Source of the DNA: Actinoplanes sp. SE50/110
Lineage (GTDB): Bacteria > Actinomycetota > Actinomycetes > Mycobacteriales > Micromonosporaceae
Reading direction: 5' to 3'
Assembly (NCBI RefSeq): GCF_900119315.1
Contig: NZ_LT827010.1
Span: 5,179,001 to 5,243,000, forward strand
Length of the DNA: 64,000 bases
The notes beneath the pieces are model-generated. The model saw only the letters and a program-made list of their open reading frames with translations. It did not search any database and was not told the DNA's origin. Each line of letters begins with the position of its first letter. The stretch's first letter is position 1. This document shows, piece by piece, positions 1 to 8,274 of this stretch. The translations under genes were made by a program, and so were the position numbers.

Positions 1-848
1 GGCAGCGGCTCCGGCGGGGCCCCGACGCTGACCAGGGTGCCGTCCAGGCGCAGCAGGCGCAGGTGCGCGCCCATGTCGATCGGCGCGCTGACGGTGTTGA
101 TGATCAGGTCGAAGGTTCCGCTGAGCGTTTCGAAAGTGGCCGGGTCGCTGGTCGCGTAGTAGTGCTGCGCCCCGTACCGCAAGCCGTCGTCCTTCTTGCT
201 GAGCGTCTGTGAGAGCACGGTGACCTCGGCGCCCATCGCCGCGGCGATCTTCACGGCCATGTGACCGAGACCGCCCATGCCGACGACCGCGACCCTCTTG
301 CCCGGCCCGGCCTTCCAGTGCGACAGCGGGGAGTACGTGGTGATCCCGGCACAGAGCAGCGGAGCCGCCGCCTCGTAGGGGATGCTCTCCGGCACCCGCA
401 GCACGAAGTCCTCGTCGACCACCACGTGCGTGGAATAGCCGCCCTGGGTGATCGTGCCGTCCCGGTCGACGCTGGCGTACGTGCCCACGTTGCCGCCGGT
501 GCAGTACTGCTCCTGGCCGGCCTTGCAGTTGTCGCACTCCCGGCAGGAGTTGACCATGCAGCCGACGCCGACCCGGTCATCGACCCGGTGGCGGCTGACC
601 TCGGCACCGACCTCGGCGACCCGGCCGACGATCTCGTGACCCACGGTCAGCGGGTACGCGACGTCACCCCACTCCCCGCGCACGGTGTGGATGTCGGAGT
701 GGCAGATGCCGGCGTAGCGGATTTCGATCAGTACATCGCGCGGCCCCAGGTCGCGCCGCTCGACGGTGGTGCGCACGAGCGGGTCGGTGGCCGAGGTCGC
801 GGCGATCGCGTTGACGGTGAGAATGATGCCCTCCGGTGTGCTGTTCAT
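1..848 (-). CDS. Zinc-dependent NAD(P) alcohol dehydrogenase, C-terminus cut by window edge
   Basis: Medium-chain zinc alcohol dehydrogenase of the cinnamyl/YahK-like type, oxidising alcohols or reducing aldehydes with NAD(P)H in the cytoplasm. Read from ATG at 848: catalytic-zinc residues Cys49-His50 (GICHSD) and GHE at 70-72, structural-zinc cysteines 102, 105, 108 and 116, and a Rossmann motif GMGGLGH near residues 190-196. About 282 residues are present; the family is usually near 350, so the last 60-70 residues lie outside the window. Its ATG overlaps the stop of the upstream regulator (ATGA), so the two are translationally coupled and that regulator probably controls it. Substrate cannot be told. 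Confidence 0.9.
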   Translation of the reverse strand, partial: MNSTPEGIILTVNAIAATSATDPLVRTTVERRDLGPRDVLIEIRYAGICHSDIHTVRGEWGDVAYPLTVGHEIVGRVAEVGAEVSRHRVDDRVGVGCMVNSCRECDNCKAGQEQYCTGGNVGTYASVDRDGTITQGGYSTHVVVDEDFVLRVPESIPYEAAAPLLCAGITTYSPLSHWKAGPGKRVAVVGMGGLGHMAVKIAAAMGAEVTVLSQTLSKKDDGLRYGAQHYYATSDPATFETLSGTFDLIINTVSAPIDMGAHLRLLRLDGTLVSVGAPPEPL

Positions 849-1696
849 ACGTATGTCGCCGCCCACGACGCCAGCAGCGTCAGGGCGTGCGCGGTCGTGG
901 ACCCCGGCTCCGCGGAGTAGACGGTCAGCGTCAGATCCGGCTCGGCGCGCAGGTCGAGACTTTCGTACGCCAGACTCAGATCCCCCACGATGTGGTGCCG
1001 AAACTGCTTGACGCCGGTTCCGTGGGTGCGCACGTTGTGGGCACCCCACCGGCGGCGGAACTCGTCACTGCGGGTCGACAGCTCCCCCACCAGCTCGTGC
1101 AGCTCGCCGTCGTGCGGATCCTTGCCGGCCGCGGTCCGCAGGTTCGCCACCAGCATGTCCGCGGCCAGATCCCAATCCGGGTAGAACCGCCGGGCCGCGC
1201 TGTCCAGGAAGATGAACCGCCCGAAGTTCGGCGGGCTGACCGGATCGGCGAACAGGTCACTGAACATCGCCCGGCCCAGATGGTTCGCGGCCAGCACGTC
1301 CTGCCGCCCGTTGGCCACCGTCGCCGGCACGGTGATCGCGTCGATCGACCACTGCAGGCTCGGCCGCACCACCCACGCCTTCGGCCGGCGCTGCGGCCGG
1401 ACCAACCGGCTGCTGCCGTTCGCCGCCTGCGCCAGGCGCAGCAGGTGGACCCGCTCGGCGTCGTCGAGCTGCAACGCCCGGGAGATCGCCTCCAGCACGC
1501 CGGCCGACACCCCGGCCAGCTGGCCGCGCTCCAGCTTCGCGTAATACTCCACGCTCATCCCGGCGAGCGCCGCCACCTCACTGCGCCGCAGCCCCGGCAC
1601 GCGGCGCTGCCCACCCCCGGGAATGCCGGCCCGCTCCGGTGAGATCTTGGCGCGGCGCGACGTCAGGAAGTCCCGCACCTCGGATCGGTTGTCCAC
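845..1696 (-). CDS. XRE-family regulator with MmyB-like ligand domain
   Basis: 283-residue DNA-binding regulator. An N-terminal helix-turn-helix contains LRRSEVAALAGMSVEYYAKLERG (split as LRRSEVAALAG and SVEYYAKLERG), the signature of the XRE/MmyB family, followed by the MmyB-type ligand-binding domain from about residue 110. Such regulators usually sit beside and control a dehydrogenase or reductase, as here, where the stop overlaps the ATG of the alcohol dehydrogenase. Start is GTG; a -10-like TACGGT lies 6 nt upstream (1703-1708 on the complement), so the mRNA is probably leaderless. The ligand is unknown. Confidence 0.9.
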   Translation of the reverse strand: MDNRSEVRDFLTSRRAKISPERAGIPGGGQRRVPGLRRSEVAALAGMSVEYYAKLERGQLAGVSAGVLEAISRALQLDDAERVHLLRLAQAANGSSRLVRPQRRPKAWVVRPSLQWSIDAITVPATVANGRQDVLAANHLGRAMFSDLFADPVSPPNFGRFIFLDSAARRFYPDWDLAADMLVANLRTAAGKDPHDGELHELVGELSTRSDEFRRRWGAHNVRTHGTGVKQFRHHIVGDLSLAYESLDLRAEPDLTLTVYSAEPGSTTAHALTLLASWAATYV

Positions 1697-1860
1697 GCCA
1701 CGACCGTACGTCGCCGCCGGGGCCGCTGGGATGCACTACGAGTACACCTGTCACCCGGGCCACACCGATGAACTTCGTCCATATCCGCCGACCGGCCCGC
1801 ACCCGCGGGGAGAATCGGGGCGTTCCACCAGCCTCCCGGCCGACTCGAGGAAGGCACCCG

Positions 1861-2346
1861 ATGCTACGGCGCGAGATCCCGGTCACCGCGGTCCTGGCCT
1901 GCCTGGCCGCGTTCGCCGGCACGCGACCCGCGTACGCCGGCAACGAGATGATGGTCGAGCGGTGCAGCGGTGACGTCTACATCTCCTCCGCCTACAACGA
2001 CCGGTTTCCGCCGGCCGGCGGCATCTACCTGAAACGCTCCGGCGAGGCGTTCACGCCCTGGTCGCCCCCCATGCCGGTCGCCGGGCACACCTTCATCCGC
2101 TGGTGGTGCCACTCGACCACCGGCAACTGGCTCGACCCGGGCACCTGGCGCATCGACGGTGTCAACGCGCACGTGGACTGCGACTACGACAGCTGCAGCC
2201 TCGGTACCGGAGCGACCCGGTTCTACACCTTCGACGTCAACGGGTGGACCGCCGAGAGGTCCCGGTGCGGCGATCCGGCCACCGCCGCCATCTCCGCCCG
2301 GCTGGGGCCGCAGCGCCTGCTGCTCATCGAATGCCGCCCATACTGA
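1861..2346 (+). CDS. Small secreted protein of unknown function
   Basis: 161 residues. Start ATG is chosen because GAGGAAGG (1847-1854) lies 6 nt upstream and because it opens directly into a Sec signal peptide (MLRREIP, hydrophobic core, cleavage probably after AYA near residue 26). The mature part of about 135 residues has six or more cysteines (ERCSGD, RWWCHS, VDCDYDSCS, RCGD, IECRPY), suggesting a disulphide-stabilised extracellular domain. I do not recognise a family. It ends 58 nt before a strong bidirectional hairpin and converges with the ALF-repeat gene. Confidence 0.75.
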   Translation: MLRREIPVTAVLACLAAFAGTRPAYAGNEMMVERCSGDVYISSAYNDRFPPAGGIYLKRSGEAFTPWSPPMPVAGHTFIRWWCHSTTGNWLDPGTWRIDGVNAHVDCDYDSCSLGTGATRFYTFDVNGWTAERSRCGDPATAAISARLGPQRLLLIECRPY

Positions 2347-2403
2347 ACGGTCGGCGTTCGCGGGCGCGCTGCTGAACCCCGCTTCCGGACCGGGCAAGGC
2401 GCC

Positions 2404-2447
2404 GCGGGCCGGCCTCGACCGGAAAGTTCCGATCGAGGCCGGCCCGC
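2404..2447. terminator. Bidirectional hairpin between convergent genes
   Basis: Perfect 15-bp inverted repeat (GCGGGCCGGCCTCGA at 2404-2418 against 2433-2447), whose loop can extend by a further CGGAA/TTCCG stem. No T-run, as is usual for actinomycete terminators. It lies between the convergent stops at 2346 and 2468 and can serve both. Confidence 0.8.
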
Positions 2448-2467
2448 AGCGTCATCTCACCCGGCGG

Positions 2468-3246
2468 TCAGCTGATCGCCTTCATGCCGCCCCAGCTGCC
2501 GTCGGTGGCCCACATGGCGCCCGCGTTGGTCAGCTTGCCCGCGCCGTTGCCGGCGTACAGCACCAGGTTGCCGGCGCTGTTGATCGCGGCGAGGTCGACG
2601 GCCCCGCCGCCGTTGTAGTCGCCGGCGCTGATCGCCTTGATGTTGCCCCAGCTGCCGTCGGCGGCCCACATGGCACCCGCGTTGGTCAGCTTGCCCGCGC
2701 CGTCGCCGGCGTACAGCACCAGGTTGCCGACGCTGTTGATCGCGGCGAGGTCGGTCTTGCGGTCGCCGTTGAAGTCGCCCGCGGCGATCGCCTTGATCCG
2801 GCCCCAGCTGCCGTCGGTGGCCCACATGGCACCCGCGTTGGTCAGCTTGCCGGCGCCGTCGCCGGCGTAGAGGATCAGGTTGCCGCCGCCGCTGATGCCG
2901 GCGATGTCGGTCTTGCGGTCGCCGTTGAAGTCACCCGCGGCGATCGCCTTGAAGTTGCCCCAGCTGCCGTCGGCGGCCCACATGGCACCCGCGTTGGTCA
3001 GCTTGCCCGCGCCGTTACCGGCGTACAGCACCAGGTTGCCGACGCTGTTGATCGCGGCGACGTCGGTCTTGCGGTCGCCGTTGAAGTCGGCCGCGGCGAT
3101 CGCCTTGATCCGGCCCCAGCTGCCGTCGGTGGCCCACATGGCACCGCCGGCGGTCAGCTTGCCGGCACCGCTGCCGGTGTAGAGGAACAGGTTGCCGCCG
3201 CTGGTGATACCCGCGAGGTCGGCCTTACGGTCGCCGTTGAAATCCT
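2468..3246 (-). repeat. Five tandem 156-bp repeats encoding FG-GAP blades
   Basis: The TCGCCGTTGA element encoding FNGD recurs at 3231, 3075, 2919, 2763 and, altered, 2607: exactly 156 bp apart each time. The units are highly similar at DNA level, so copy number could change by slippage or recombination and assemblies here deserve care. Confidence 0.9.
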
Positions 3247-4378
3247 TGAAGAAGGTGGCGCGCCACTGTTCGTCCGTGGCCCGGGGCTCGTCCTGGCCCT
3301 TGAGCAGGAAGGTCTGCAGGGTGAGCAGGGTGCCGTCGGTGAGCGCCCGGTTGGCGGCGTCGACCAGGTTCGGCTGGAAACCGTCGGCCTTGGCCGCGTC
3401 CCGGATGGCGGTGACGCGGTCGCGGTAGCCGGCCAGCTCCTTGGCGGCGGCGGCGTCCTCGTCCCGCTTGTTGGCGGCCGCGCCGCCGGTGAAGATGAAG
3501 TCGGTCAGCGCCTGCGCCAGCTTGTCGTCCGGCGCGTTGAGGGCCGCCTGCGAGGCCAGCAAGACCTCGGTGCCCTTGGCGTTGTTGTGGACGAACAGCA
3601 CGTACTGCCGGTCCGGCGCGTTGACGACCTCGTCGGTCACCGGCAACAGCAACAGCTGCAGCAGCGCCTTCTTGGCGGTGACGAGTCGCGCGGCCCGCAG
3701 CTTCGCGGCCTGCGCCTCGTCGCCGTCGATGATCACGTCGCGCAGATCCTGCTCGGCGGCGGCCGCCGCCCCGGTGTTCAGGAAGGCGTCCCACTCGGCC
3801 TGGCCGGTGCCGTCGGCGATCGCCGTCTGCGCGGCGGTCCAGACGTGGCTGCCGGCGGTGACCCGCTGCCACACCGCGAAGATGAAGTCGCGGTCGTTCT
3901 TCTCGATCAGCGCGATGTCGGACGAGTCCAGCCCGACGGTGACCGCCACCGAGCTCCGGCGGGCCCGGGCGGCCGTCTCGGCGATCTTGGCCTGGGCGTC
4001 GTCGCCGGCCGCGACGAAGATGCCGCGGACGATGAAGTCGTAGGCGGCGTGCGGGTCCGACGACAGGTAGGTGCGCAGCGCCTCGGCCTTCACGTACGGC
4101 CCGGCCTCGGCGCGCTGGTAGATGGCGAAGACGAAGCCCTGGTCGTCCAGGACGAGCAGGTCGATGCCCGGGTTGACGCCGATCGCGGCGGCCGCCTTGA
4201 CCTTGTCCTCGTCCGTGGCGACGTTGGTGTGATCATCCACGGCGGACGCCGCGGCCGTGGCGGCCGACCCGGCCGCGAGCACCGGCACCGTCGGCGTGGC
4301 GCAGAACACCATCGTGGTGGTGAGGCCGGCGACCAGGGCCCCGACGCCCATGGATCGACCAGATCTGATTGACAGCAC
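2468..4378 (-). CDS. Secreted ALF-repeat protein with C-terminal FG-GAP/VCBS repeats
   Basis: 636 residues. A Sec signal peptide (to about residue 45) is followed by an N-terminal half of short ALF repeats (helical units ending in patterns such as WDAFLNTG and LTDFIFTGG) and a C-terminal half of five FG-GAP/VCBS-type units (FNGDRKTD and GNLVLYAG motifs), each 52 residues. FG-GAP units form beta-propeller blades in secreted and adhesive proteins; ALF repeats are common in large actinomycete exported and polymorphic-toxin proteins. The fifth unit has lost the DRK motif (YNGGGAVD). Start GTG at 4378 is supported by GGGGAG 7 nt upstream. Role is probably extracellular binding; ligand unknown. Confidence 0.8.
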   Translation of the reverse strand: MLSIRSGRSMGVGALVAGLTTTMVFCATPTVPVLAAGSAATAAASAVDDHTNVATDEDKVKAAAAIGVNPGIDLLVLDDQGFVFAIYQRAEAGPYVKAEALRTYLSSDPHAAYDFIVRGIFVAAGDDAQAKIAETAARARRSSVAVTVGLDSSDIALIEKNDRDFIFAVWQRVTAGSHVWTAAQTAIADGTGQAEWDAFLNTGAAAAAEQDLRDVIIDGDEAQAAKLRAARLVTAKKALLQLLLLPVTDEVVNAPDRQYVLFVHNNAKGTEVLLASQAALNAPDDKLAQALTDFIFTGGAAANKRDEDAAAAKELAGYRDRVTAIRDAAKADGFQPNLVDAANRALTDGTLLTLQTFLLKGQDEPRATDEQWRATFFKDFNGDRKADLAGITSGGNLFLYTGSGAGKLTAGGAMWATDGSWGRIKAIAAADFNGDRKTDVAAINSVGNLVLYAGNGAGKLTNAGAMWAADGSWGNFKAIAAGDFNGDRKTDIAGISGGGNLILYAGDGAGKLTNAGAMWATDGSWGRIKAIAAGDFNGDRKTDLAAINSVGNLVLYAGDGAGKLTNAGAMWAADGSWGNIKAISAGDYNGGGAVDLAAINSAGNLVLYAGNGAGKLTNAGAMWATDGSWGGMKAIS

Positions 4379-4748
4379 TATGCAGCTCCCCCGTGTCCGA
4401 TGGACGGACGTTCACTATGGGCGCAGACCGGTGCGAGAACGCATCGGGGAACCGGCGGCGCGCGACAGCTGTCGAAACCCGCGGGAACGGCGGGCGTGAC
4501 GTGGCGATCCCCCCGTGGACACCACGCCGCTGAACGACTCCGGAGAATATAGACCATCGCCACCGCCGTCGCTGGCCGGCACCGCCCGTGCCCGCTTCGC
4601 GCGGCGCCGCGGCCCGGTTCGGAGAGCCGCGTCGCCGACCGGGTTAGCGTTAACAAACTGATCGGTTCAGCACCCAGCGCCATCTGGAAGTTAGCGTTAA
4701 CCGACTCCGGTCTTCGCAGACCGCACCGACTGCGGTACAAACATCACC
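4379..4748. promoter_or_regulatory. Divergent 370-nt intergenic region; promoter of the sugar kinase
   Basis: No gene is seen. The left part carries the ribosome-binding site of the GTG-started gene on the minus strand. The right part holds two copies of GTTAGCGTTAAC and then a -10-like TACAAA that ends 7 nt before the kinase ATG at 4749, suggesting a leaderless transcript repressed from the two sites. The 4440-4640 stretch shows nothing I can name. Confidence 0.55.
4643..4701 (+). promoter_or_regulatory. Two LacI-type operator copies
   Basis: GTTAGCGTTAAC occurs at 4643-4654 and identically at 4690-4701, 47 bp apart. It is one base from the symmetric GTTAGCGCTAAC, which resembles known LacI-family operators of actinomycete sugar genes. 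The downstream copy ends about 33 bp before the presumed -10, so bound repressor would overlap the -35. The repressor gene is not in this window. Confidence 0.6.
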
Positions 4749-6365
4749 ATGACGGAGACGGTGGACCGGCCCCTGGCCGGCGTGCGTGAGGCGATCGAGC
4801 AGGGCCGCACGGCCCTGGGCATCGAGCTGGGGTCGACCCGGATCAAGGCGGTGCTGACCGGCCCCGGCCATGCGGCGATCGCCACCGGCAGCCACGACTG
4901 GGAGAACCAGTTCGTCGACCGCACGTGGACGTACTCGCTGGAGGCCGTCTGGGCCGGCCTGCAGGACTGTTTCGCGGCGCTGGCCCGCGACGTCCGCGAG
5001 CGCCACGGCGTCGAGTTGCGCACCACCGGCGCGCTCGGGGTGTCCGCGATGATGCACGGCTACCTCGCCTTCGACGCCGACGGGGAGCTGCTCACCCCGT
5101 TCCGCACCTGGCGCAACACCGACACCGGGGACGCCGCCGAGGCACTCAGCGAGCTTTTCTCGTACAACATCCCGCACCGCTGGAGCATCGCCCACCTGTA
5201 CCAGTCGGTGTTGAACGGTGCGGAGCACATCGGCCGGCTGGCGCATTTCACCACCCTCGCCGGATACGTGCACTGGAAGCTCACCGGGGAGAAGGTGCTC
5301 GGCGTCGGCGACGCCAGCGGCATGTTCCCGATCGACACCACCACCGGCGGGTACGACGCCCGGATGCTGGAGCAGTTCGACACCCTGGCCGCCGGCCGCG
5401 GCCTGCCGCTGCCCCTGCGCGACCTGCTGCCCGCCGTGCTGCCCGCCGGCGAGCGGGCCGGCACGCTGACCGAGGCCGGCGCCCGGCTGCTCGACCCGAC
5501 CGGCGCCCTGCAGCCCGGCATCCCGCTCTGCCCGCCCGAGGGGGACGCCGGCACCGGCATGGTCGCCACCAACTCGGTCGCCCGCCGCACCGGCAACGTC
5601 AGCGCCGGTACCAGCATCTTCGCCATGATCGTGCTGGAAAGCCCGCTGAGCCGCGTGCACCCCGAGATCGACCTGGTCACCACCCCGGCCGGCGACCTGG
5701 TCGCCATGGTCCACTGCAACAACGGCGCCAGTGAGCTCGACGCGTGGGCCGGCCTGTTCACCGAGTTCGCCGCCGCCCTCGGCGTCCCGGCGGACAGCGG
5801 CAAGGTGTTCGAGACCCTGTTCCGCGCCGCGCTGAAGGGCGCCCCGGACGGCGGCGGCCTGATGGCCTTCAACAATCTCTCCGGCGAGCCGATCACCAGG
5901 CTGCACGAGGGGCGCCCGCTGTTCCTGCGCGAGCCGGGCAGCTCGCTGACGCTCGCCACCTTCATGCGGACCCAGTTGTACGCGGCGCTCGCCACCCTGC
6001 GCATCGGCATGGACGTGCTGCAGAAGGCGGAGGCGGTCCAGCTCGACCGGATGTTCGCGCACGGCGGTCTGTTCAAGACCGAGGGCGTCGCGCAGAACCT
6101 GCTCGCCGCCGCGATCGACACCCCGGTCTCGGTCGGTGACCTGGCCGGCGAGGGCGGCGCCTGGGGCATCGCGATCCTGGCCGCCTTCCTGACCGGCCGC
6201 GCCGACGGACAGACCCTCGACGACTATCTGGCCACCGCGGTCTTCGCCGACGCCCGCCTGGACACCGCCACCCCCGATCCGGCCGACGTCGCCGGATTCG
6301 ACGCTTTCCTGCGGCGGTACGTGGCGGCTCTCCCGATTCAGCAGGCCGCCGTCGAGCACAGCTGA
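4749..6365 (+). CDS. FGGY-family carbohydrate kinase
   Basis: 538 residues, normal for the FGGY sugar kinases (xylulokinase/ribulokinase relatives), which transfer ATP phosphate to a pentose-type sugar in the cytoplasm. N-terminal actin-like fold begins at LGIELGSTRIKAVL (residues 23-36); a GDAGTGM motif near residue 265 and NVSAGTSIF mark the phosphate-binding part of domain 2. It is monocistronic and followed by a hairpin. Twin GTTAGCGTTAAC operators fit induction by its sugar. The exact substrate cannot be assigned; an L-ribulose or xylulose kinase is most likely from the operator type. No Shine-Dalgarno precedes the ATG; a -10-like hexamer 7 nt away suggests a leaderless mRNA. Confidence 0.85.
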   Translation: MTETVDRPLAGVREAIEQGRTALGIELGSTRIKAVLTGPGHAAIATGSHDWENQFVDRTWTYSLEAVWAGLQDCFAALARDVRERHGVELRTTGALGVSAMMHGYLAFDADGELLTPFRTWRNTDTGDAAEALSELFSYNIPHRWSIAHLYQSVLNGAEHIGRLAHFTTLAGYVHWKLTGEKVLGVGDASGMFPIDTTTGGYDARMLEQFDTLAAGRGLPLPLRDLLPAVLPAGERAGTLTEAGARLLDPTGALQPGIPLCPPEGDAGTGMVATNSVARRTGNVSAGTSIFAMIVLESPLSRVHPEIDLVTTPAGDLVAMVHCNNGASELDAWAGLFTEFAAALGVPADSGKVFETLFRAALKGAPDGGGLMAFNNLSGEPITRLHEGRPLFLREPGSSLTLATFMRTQLYAALATLRIGMDVLQKAEAVQLDRMFAHGGLFKTEGVAQNLLAAAIDTPVSVGDLAGEGGAWGIAILAAFLTGRADGQTLDDYLATAVFADARLDTATPDPADVAGFDAFLRRYVAALPIQQAAVEHS

Positions 6366-6378
6366 ACACCCCGCGGCT

Positions 6379-6412
6379 CCCGGCCGGTCCGCCCACCCGC
6401 GGGCCGGCCGGG
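6379..6412 (+). terminator. GC-rich hairpin after the sugar kinase
   Basis: CCCGGCCGG (6379-6387) pairs with CCGGCCGGG (6404-6412) across a 16-nt loop, 13 nt past the kinase stop. No T-run. Confidence 0.6.
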
Positions 6413-6430
6413 GTAGGGCAGGATGGCGGC

Positions 6431-6886
6431 ATGCCCGTCACCGTCACCACCCGCATCGCGGCGGCCCCCGAGGCAGTCTGGGATCTCGTCGCCGACATCA
6501 CCCGGATGGGCCAGTGGAGCCCGGAGACGACCCGGTGCCGCTGGCTCACCGAACCGCCCGGCCCGCGCGTGGGGGCCCGGTTCACCGGCGCCAACGCCCA
6601 CCGCGGCCGCCGGTGGCGCACCGTGTGCACCGTGGTGGCGGCCGACCGCGGTCGCGAGTTCAGCTTCGACGTGGTCGGCGCCGGTTTCCTCGCCGTGGCG
6701 CGGTGGACGTACACGTTCCGCCCGGTCGACGGCGGCTGCGAGGTGACCGAGACCTACACCGACCGCCGGGGCCCGGCCCTCAAATTGTTCGGCATCGCGG
6801 CGCTGGGCATCACCGACCGCGACGCCCACAACCGCCGCACCATGACCGAGACCCTGGCCCGGCTCCGCGCCGCCGCGCAGGCGTGA
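6431..6886 (+). CDS. SRPBCC-family (START-like) protein
   Basis: 151 residues with the typical opening VTVTTRIAAAPEAVWDLVADITRMGQWSP (abbreviated: AAPEAVWDLVADI, QWSP) of the polyketide-cyclase/SRPBCC hydrophobic-cavity fold, and the C-terminal amphipathic helix HNRRTMTETLARLRAAA. These proteins bind small hydrophobic ligands or act as cyclases; the ligand here is unknown. GGGCAGGA lies about 7 nt before the ATG. Stands alone between a hairpin and a convergent gene. Confidence 0.8.
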   Translation: MPVTVTTRIAAAPEAVWDLVADITRMGQWSPETTRCRWLTEPPGPRVGARFTGANAHRGRRWRTVCTVVAADRGREFSFDVVGAGFLAVARWTYTFRPVDGGCEVTETYTDRRGPALKLFGIAALGITDRDAHNRRTMTETLARLRAAAQA

Positions 6887-6890
6887 CCGG

Positions 6891-7376
6891 TCAGGTCCAG
6901 AACGGCGCGGCGCGGGCGGCCGCCCGGACGACCGCCCCGCCGTCGAGCGTGACGACGCTCCGGTCGACACCCATGCCCGGCCCGGCGACGACCAGGTCGA
7001 ACGGCGCCGGGGGCGGGAGCGGCCGCAGCCAGAATCTCAGCTCGCCGCGGTACTCCCGGTCGTCGCTGGACGACTCGGCGCCGGCTTCGACGAGCCGGGA
7101 AGGCTCCGACGTACCGCCGCGAAGGTGAATCTCGCAGGTCAGGCCCTCCGGGTCGGGCATTCCGGCGCGGTGACCGCCCAGCCGGTTGTCCCAGGCCGCC
7201 ATCGGGAGCCCCCCGCGGCGCACGGTCACCAGCAGCACGATGAGGCAGCCCTCGCGGAACGCGACCAGGTGCGGCACCGCGACGACCACGTGCCCGGTCC
7301 GGACCACGAATTGCTGGACCGGCACCGTCCGGCCCAGGACGTCCCGCGGCGGGCCGTACCACGAAGCCTCGTCCAT
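6891..7376 (-). CDS. Conserved-looking hypothetical protein
   Basis: 161 residues, no signal peptide or membrane segment, beta-rich. I recognise no family. It lies 9 nt downstream of the GNAT gene stop and is probably its operon partner. Its stop is 4 nt from the convergent SRPBCC gene. The ATG at 7374-7376 starts the open frame. Confidence 0.6.
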   Translation of the reverse strand: MDEASWYGPPRDVLGRTVPVQQFVVRTGHVVVAVPHLVAFREGCLIVLLVTVRRGGLPMAAWDNRLGGHRAGMPDPEGLTCEIHLRGGTSEPSRLVEAGAESSSDDREYRGELRFWLRPLPPPAPFDLVVAGPGMGVDRSVVTLDGGAVVRAAARAAPFWT

Positions 7377-7385
7377 TCATCGATC

Positions 7386-8186
7386 CTACGATGCTTCCGG
7401 GTGTTCCGGCGTCCACTGGTAGTGCCGGGAGACGGCGATCTCGTGGAAGCCGCACCGACGCAGGATGGGCGCGCTGGCCGCGGATGCGTCGACATGCAGC
7501 AGCCGGAATCCGCGGGCGACGGCCTCCCGCGCCCGAGCGGCGATCATGGCCCGGTACAGCCCCCGCCCCTGCCAGTCCGGCAGGGTCGCGCCGCCGAGCA
7601 GTGCCCCGAAGTCGGTGCCCGGGCAGTACTCCACCAGGGCGGTGCAGACGAACCGGCCACCGGCTTCGGCGGCCAGGATGGTGAGCTGATCGGGATCGGC
7701 TGACACCCGGGCGGCGAGATGGGCGGCCACCCAGGAGCAGTCCTCGCCCAGCACCTCGCTCTGCAGCTCGGCCATCCGGCGCAGGTCCCCGGCCGCGCTG
7801 ATCCGGCGCAGCACGACACCGTCCGGCAGGACCGGATCGCCGGCCATCTCCTCGGCGGAGCCGATCAGCACCGATGCCGGCTCCCCCGCCACGAACCCGG
7901 CTGCCACCAGGCGTTCCGGAAGATCTGCGGGCCGGTCGTGGGAGCGAACCTTCCATTCGACGCCTTCACCGCGGGCCCGGAAGTAGTCCCGTTGACGGGC
8001 GATCAGGCGGTCGAGCCCGGCGCCGGTGACACCGACGTCGCGCGGCGCCCGGATGCGCCCGACATGCCCGCCGACGATCCGCAGGAGCACCCCGTCGTAC
8101 TCGTGTCTCATCCCGGCCGGGACGGCGCCGGTCGGAAACCGCATGTGAGCGTCGTAGGCGGCCAGCAGCGCATCGGTGTCGACCAT
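7386..8186 (-). CDS. GNAT-family N-acetyltransferase
   Basis: 266 residues, longer than a single GNAT domain: an N-terminal extension of about 130 residues, then the acetyl-CoA fold with the LPDWQGRGLYRAMIAARAREA motif A (pyrophosphate loop QGRGLYRA) and the C-terminal ASAASAPILRRCGFHEI motif B. Transfers acetyl from acetyl-CoA to an unknown amine. First gene of a two-gene unit with the hypothetical protein after it. A -10-like CATCGT sits 6 nt before the ATG (leaderless style). A perfect 38-bp palindrome lies 40 nt upstream. Confidence 0.8.
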   Translation of the reverse strand: MVDTDALLAAYDAHMRFPTGAVPAGMRHEYDGVLLRIVGGHVGRIRAPRDVGVTGAGLDRLIARQRDYFRARGEGVEWKVRSHDRPADLPERLVAAGFVAGEPASVLIGSAEEMAGDPVLPDGVVLRRISAAGDLRRMAELQSEVLGEDCSWVAAHLAARVSADPDQLTILAAEAGGRFVCTALVEYCPGTDFGALLGGATLPDWQGRGLYRAMIAARAREAVARGFRLLHVDASAASAPILRRCGFHEIAVSRHYQWTPEHPEAS

Positions 8187-8225
8187 GGCGACACGATGTC
8201 ATGCCGGGCCCCTCGCCCGCGGGCC

Positions 8226-8263
8226 CATGTTAAGTCCTCTTGACGTCAAGAGGACTTAACATG
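8226..8263. promoter_or_regulatory. Perfect 38-bp palindrome between divergent genes
   Basis: Two 19-nt arms (left arm CATGTTAAGTCCTCTTGAC, right arm its exact complement) meet with no spacer. It ends 11 nt before the ATG of the membrane-protein/XRE pair and begins 40 nt before the GNAT gene. Its position and the small XRE regulator next door suggest an operator; the region is also AT-rich for this genome. Confidence 0.7.
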
Positions 8264-8274
8264 ATGATGGCGGT

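Noticed and set aside
2159..4372. 737-residue plus-strand open frame rich in Val-Gly-Gly-Pro-His-Gly repeats
   Set aside because: It is the mirror of the ALF/FG-GAP gene; its repeats come from the 156-bp units, and it has no family resemblance or start signal.
4650..6359. 569-residue minus-strand frame opposite the sugar kinase
   Set aside because: Antisense shadow with low-complexity text; the kinase is clearly real.
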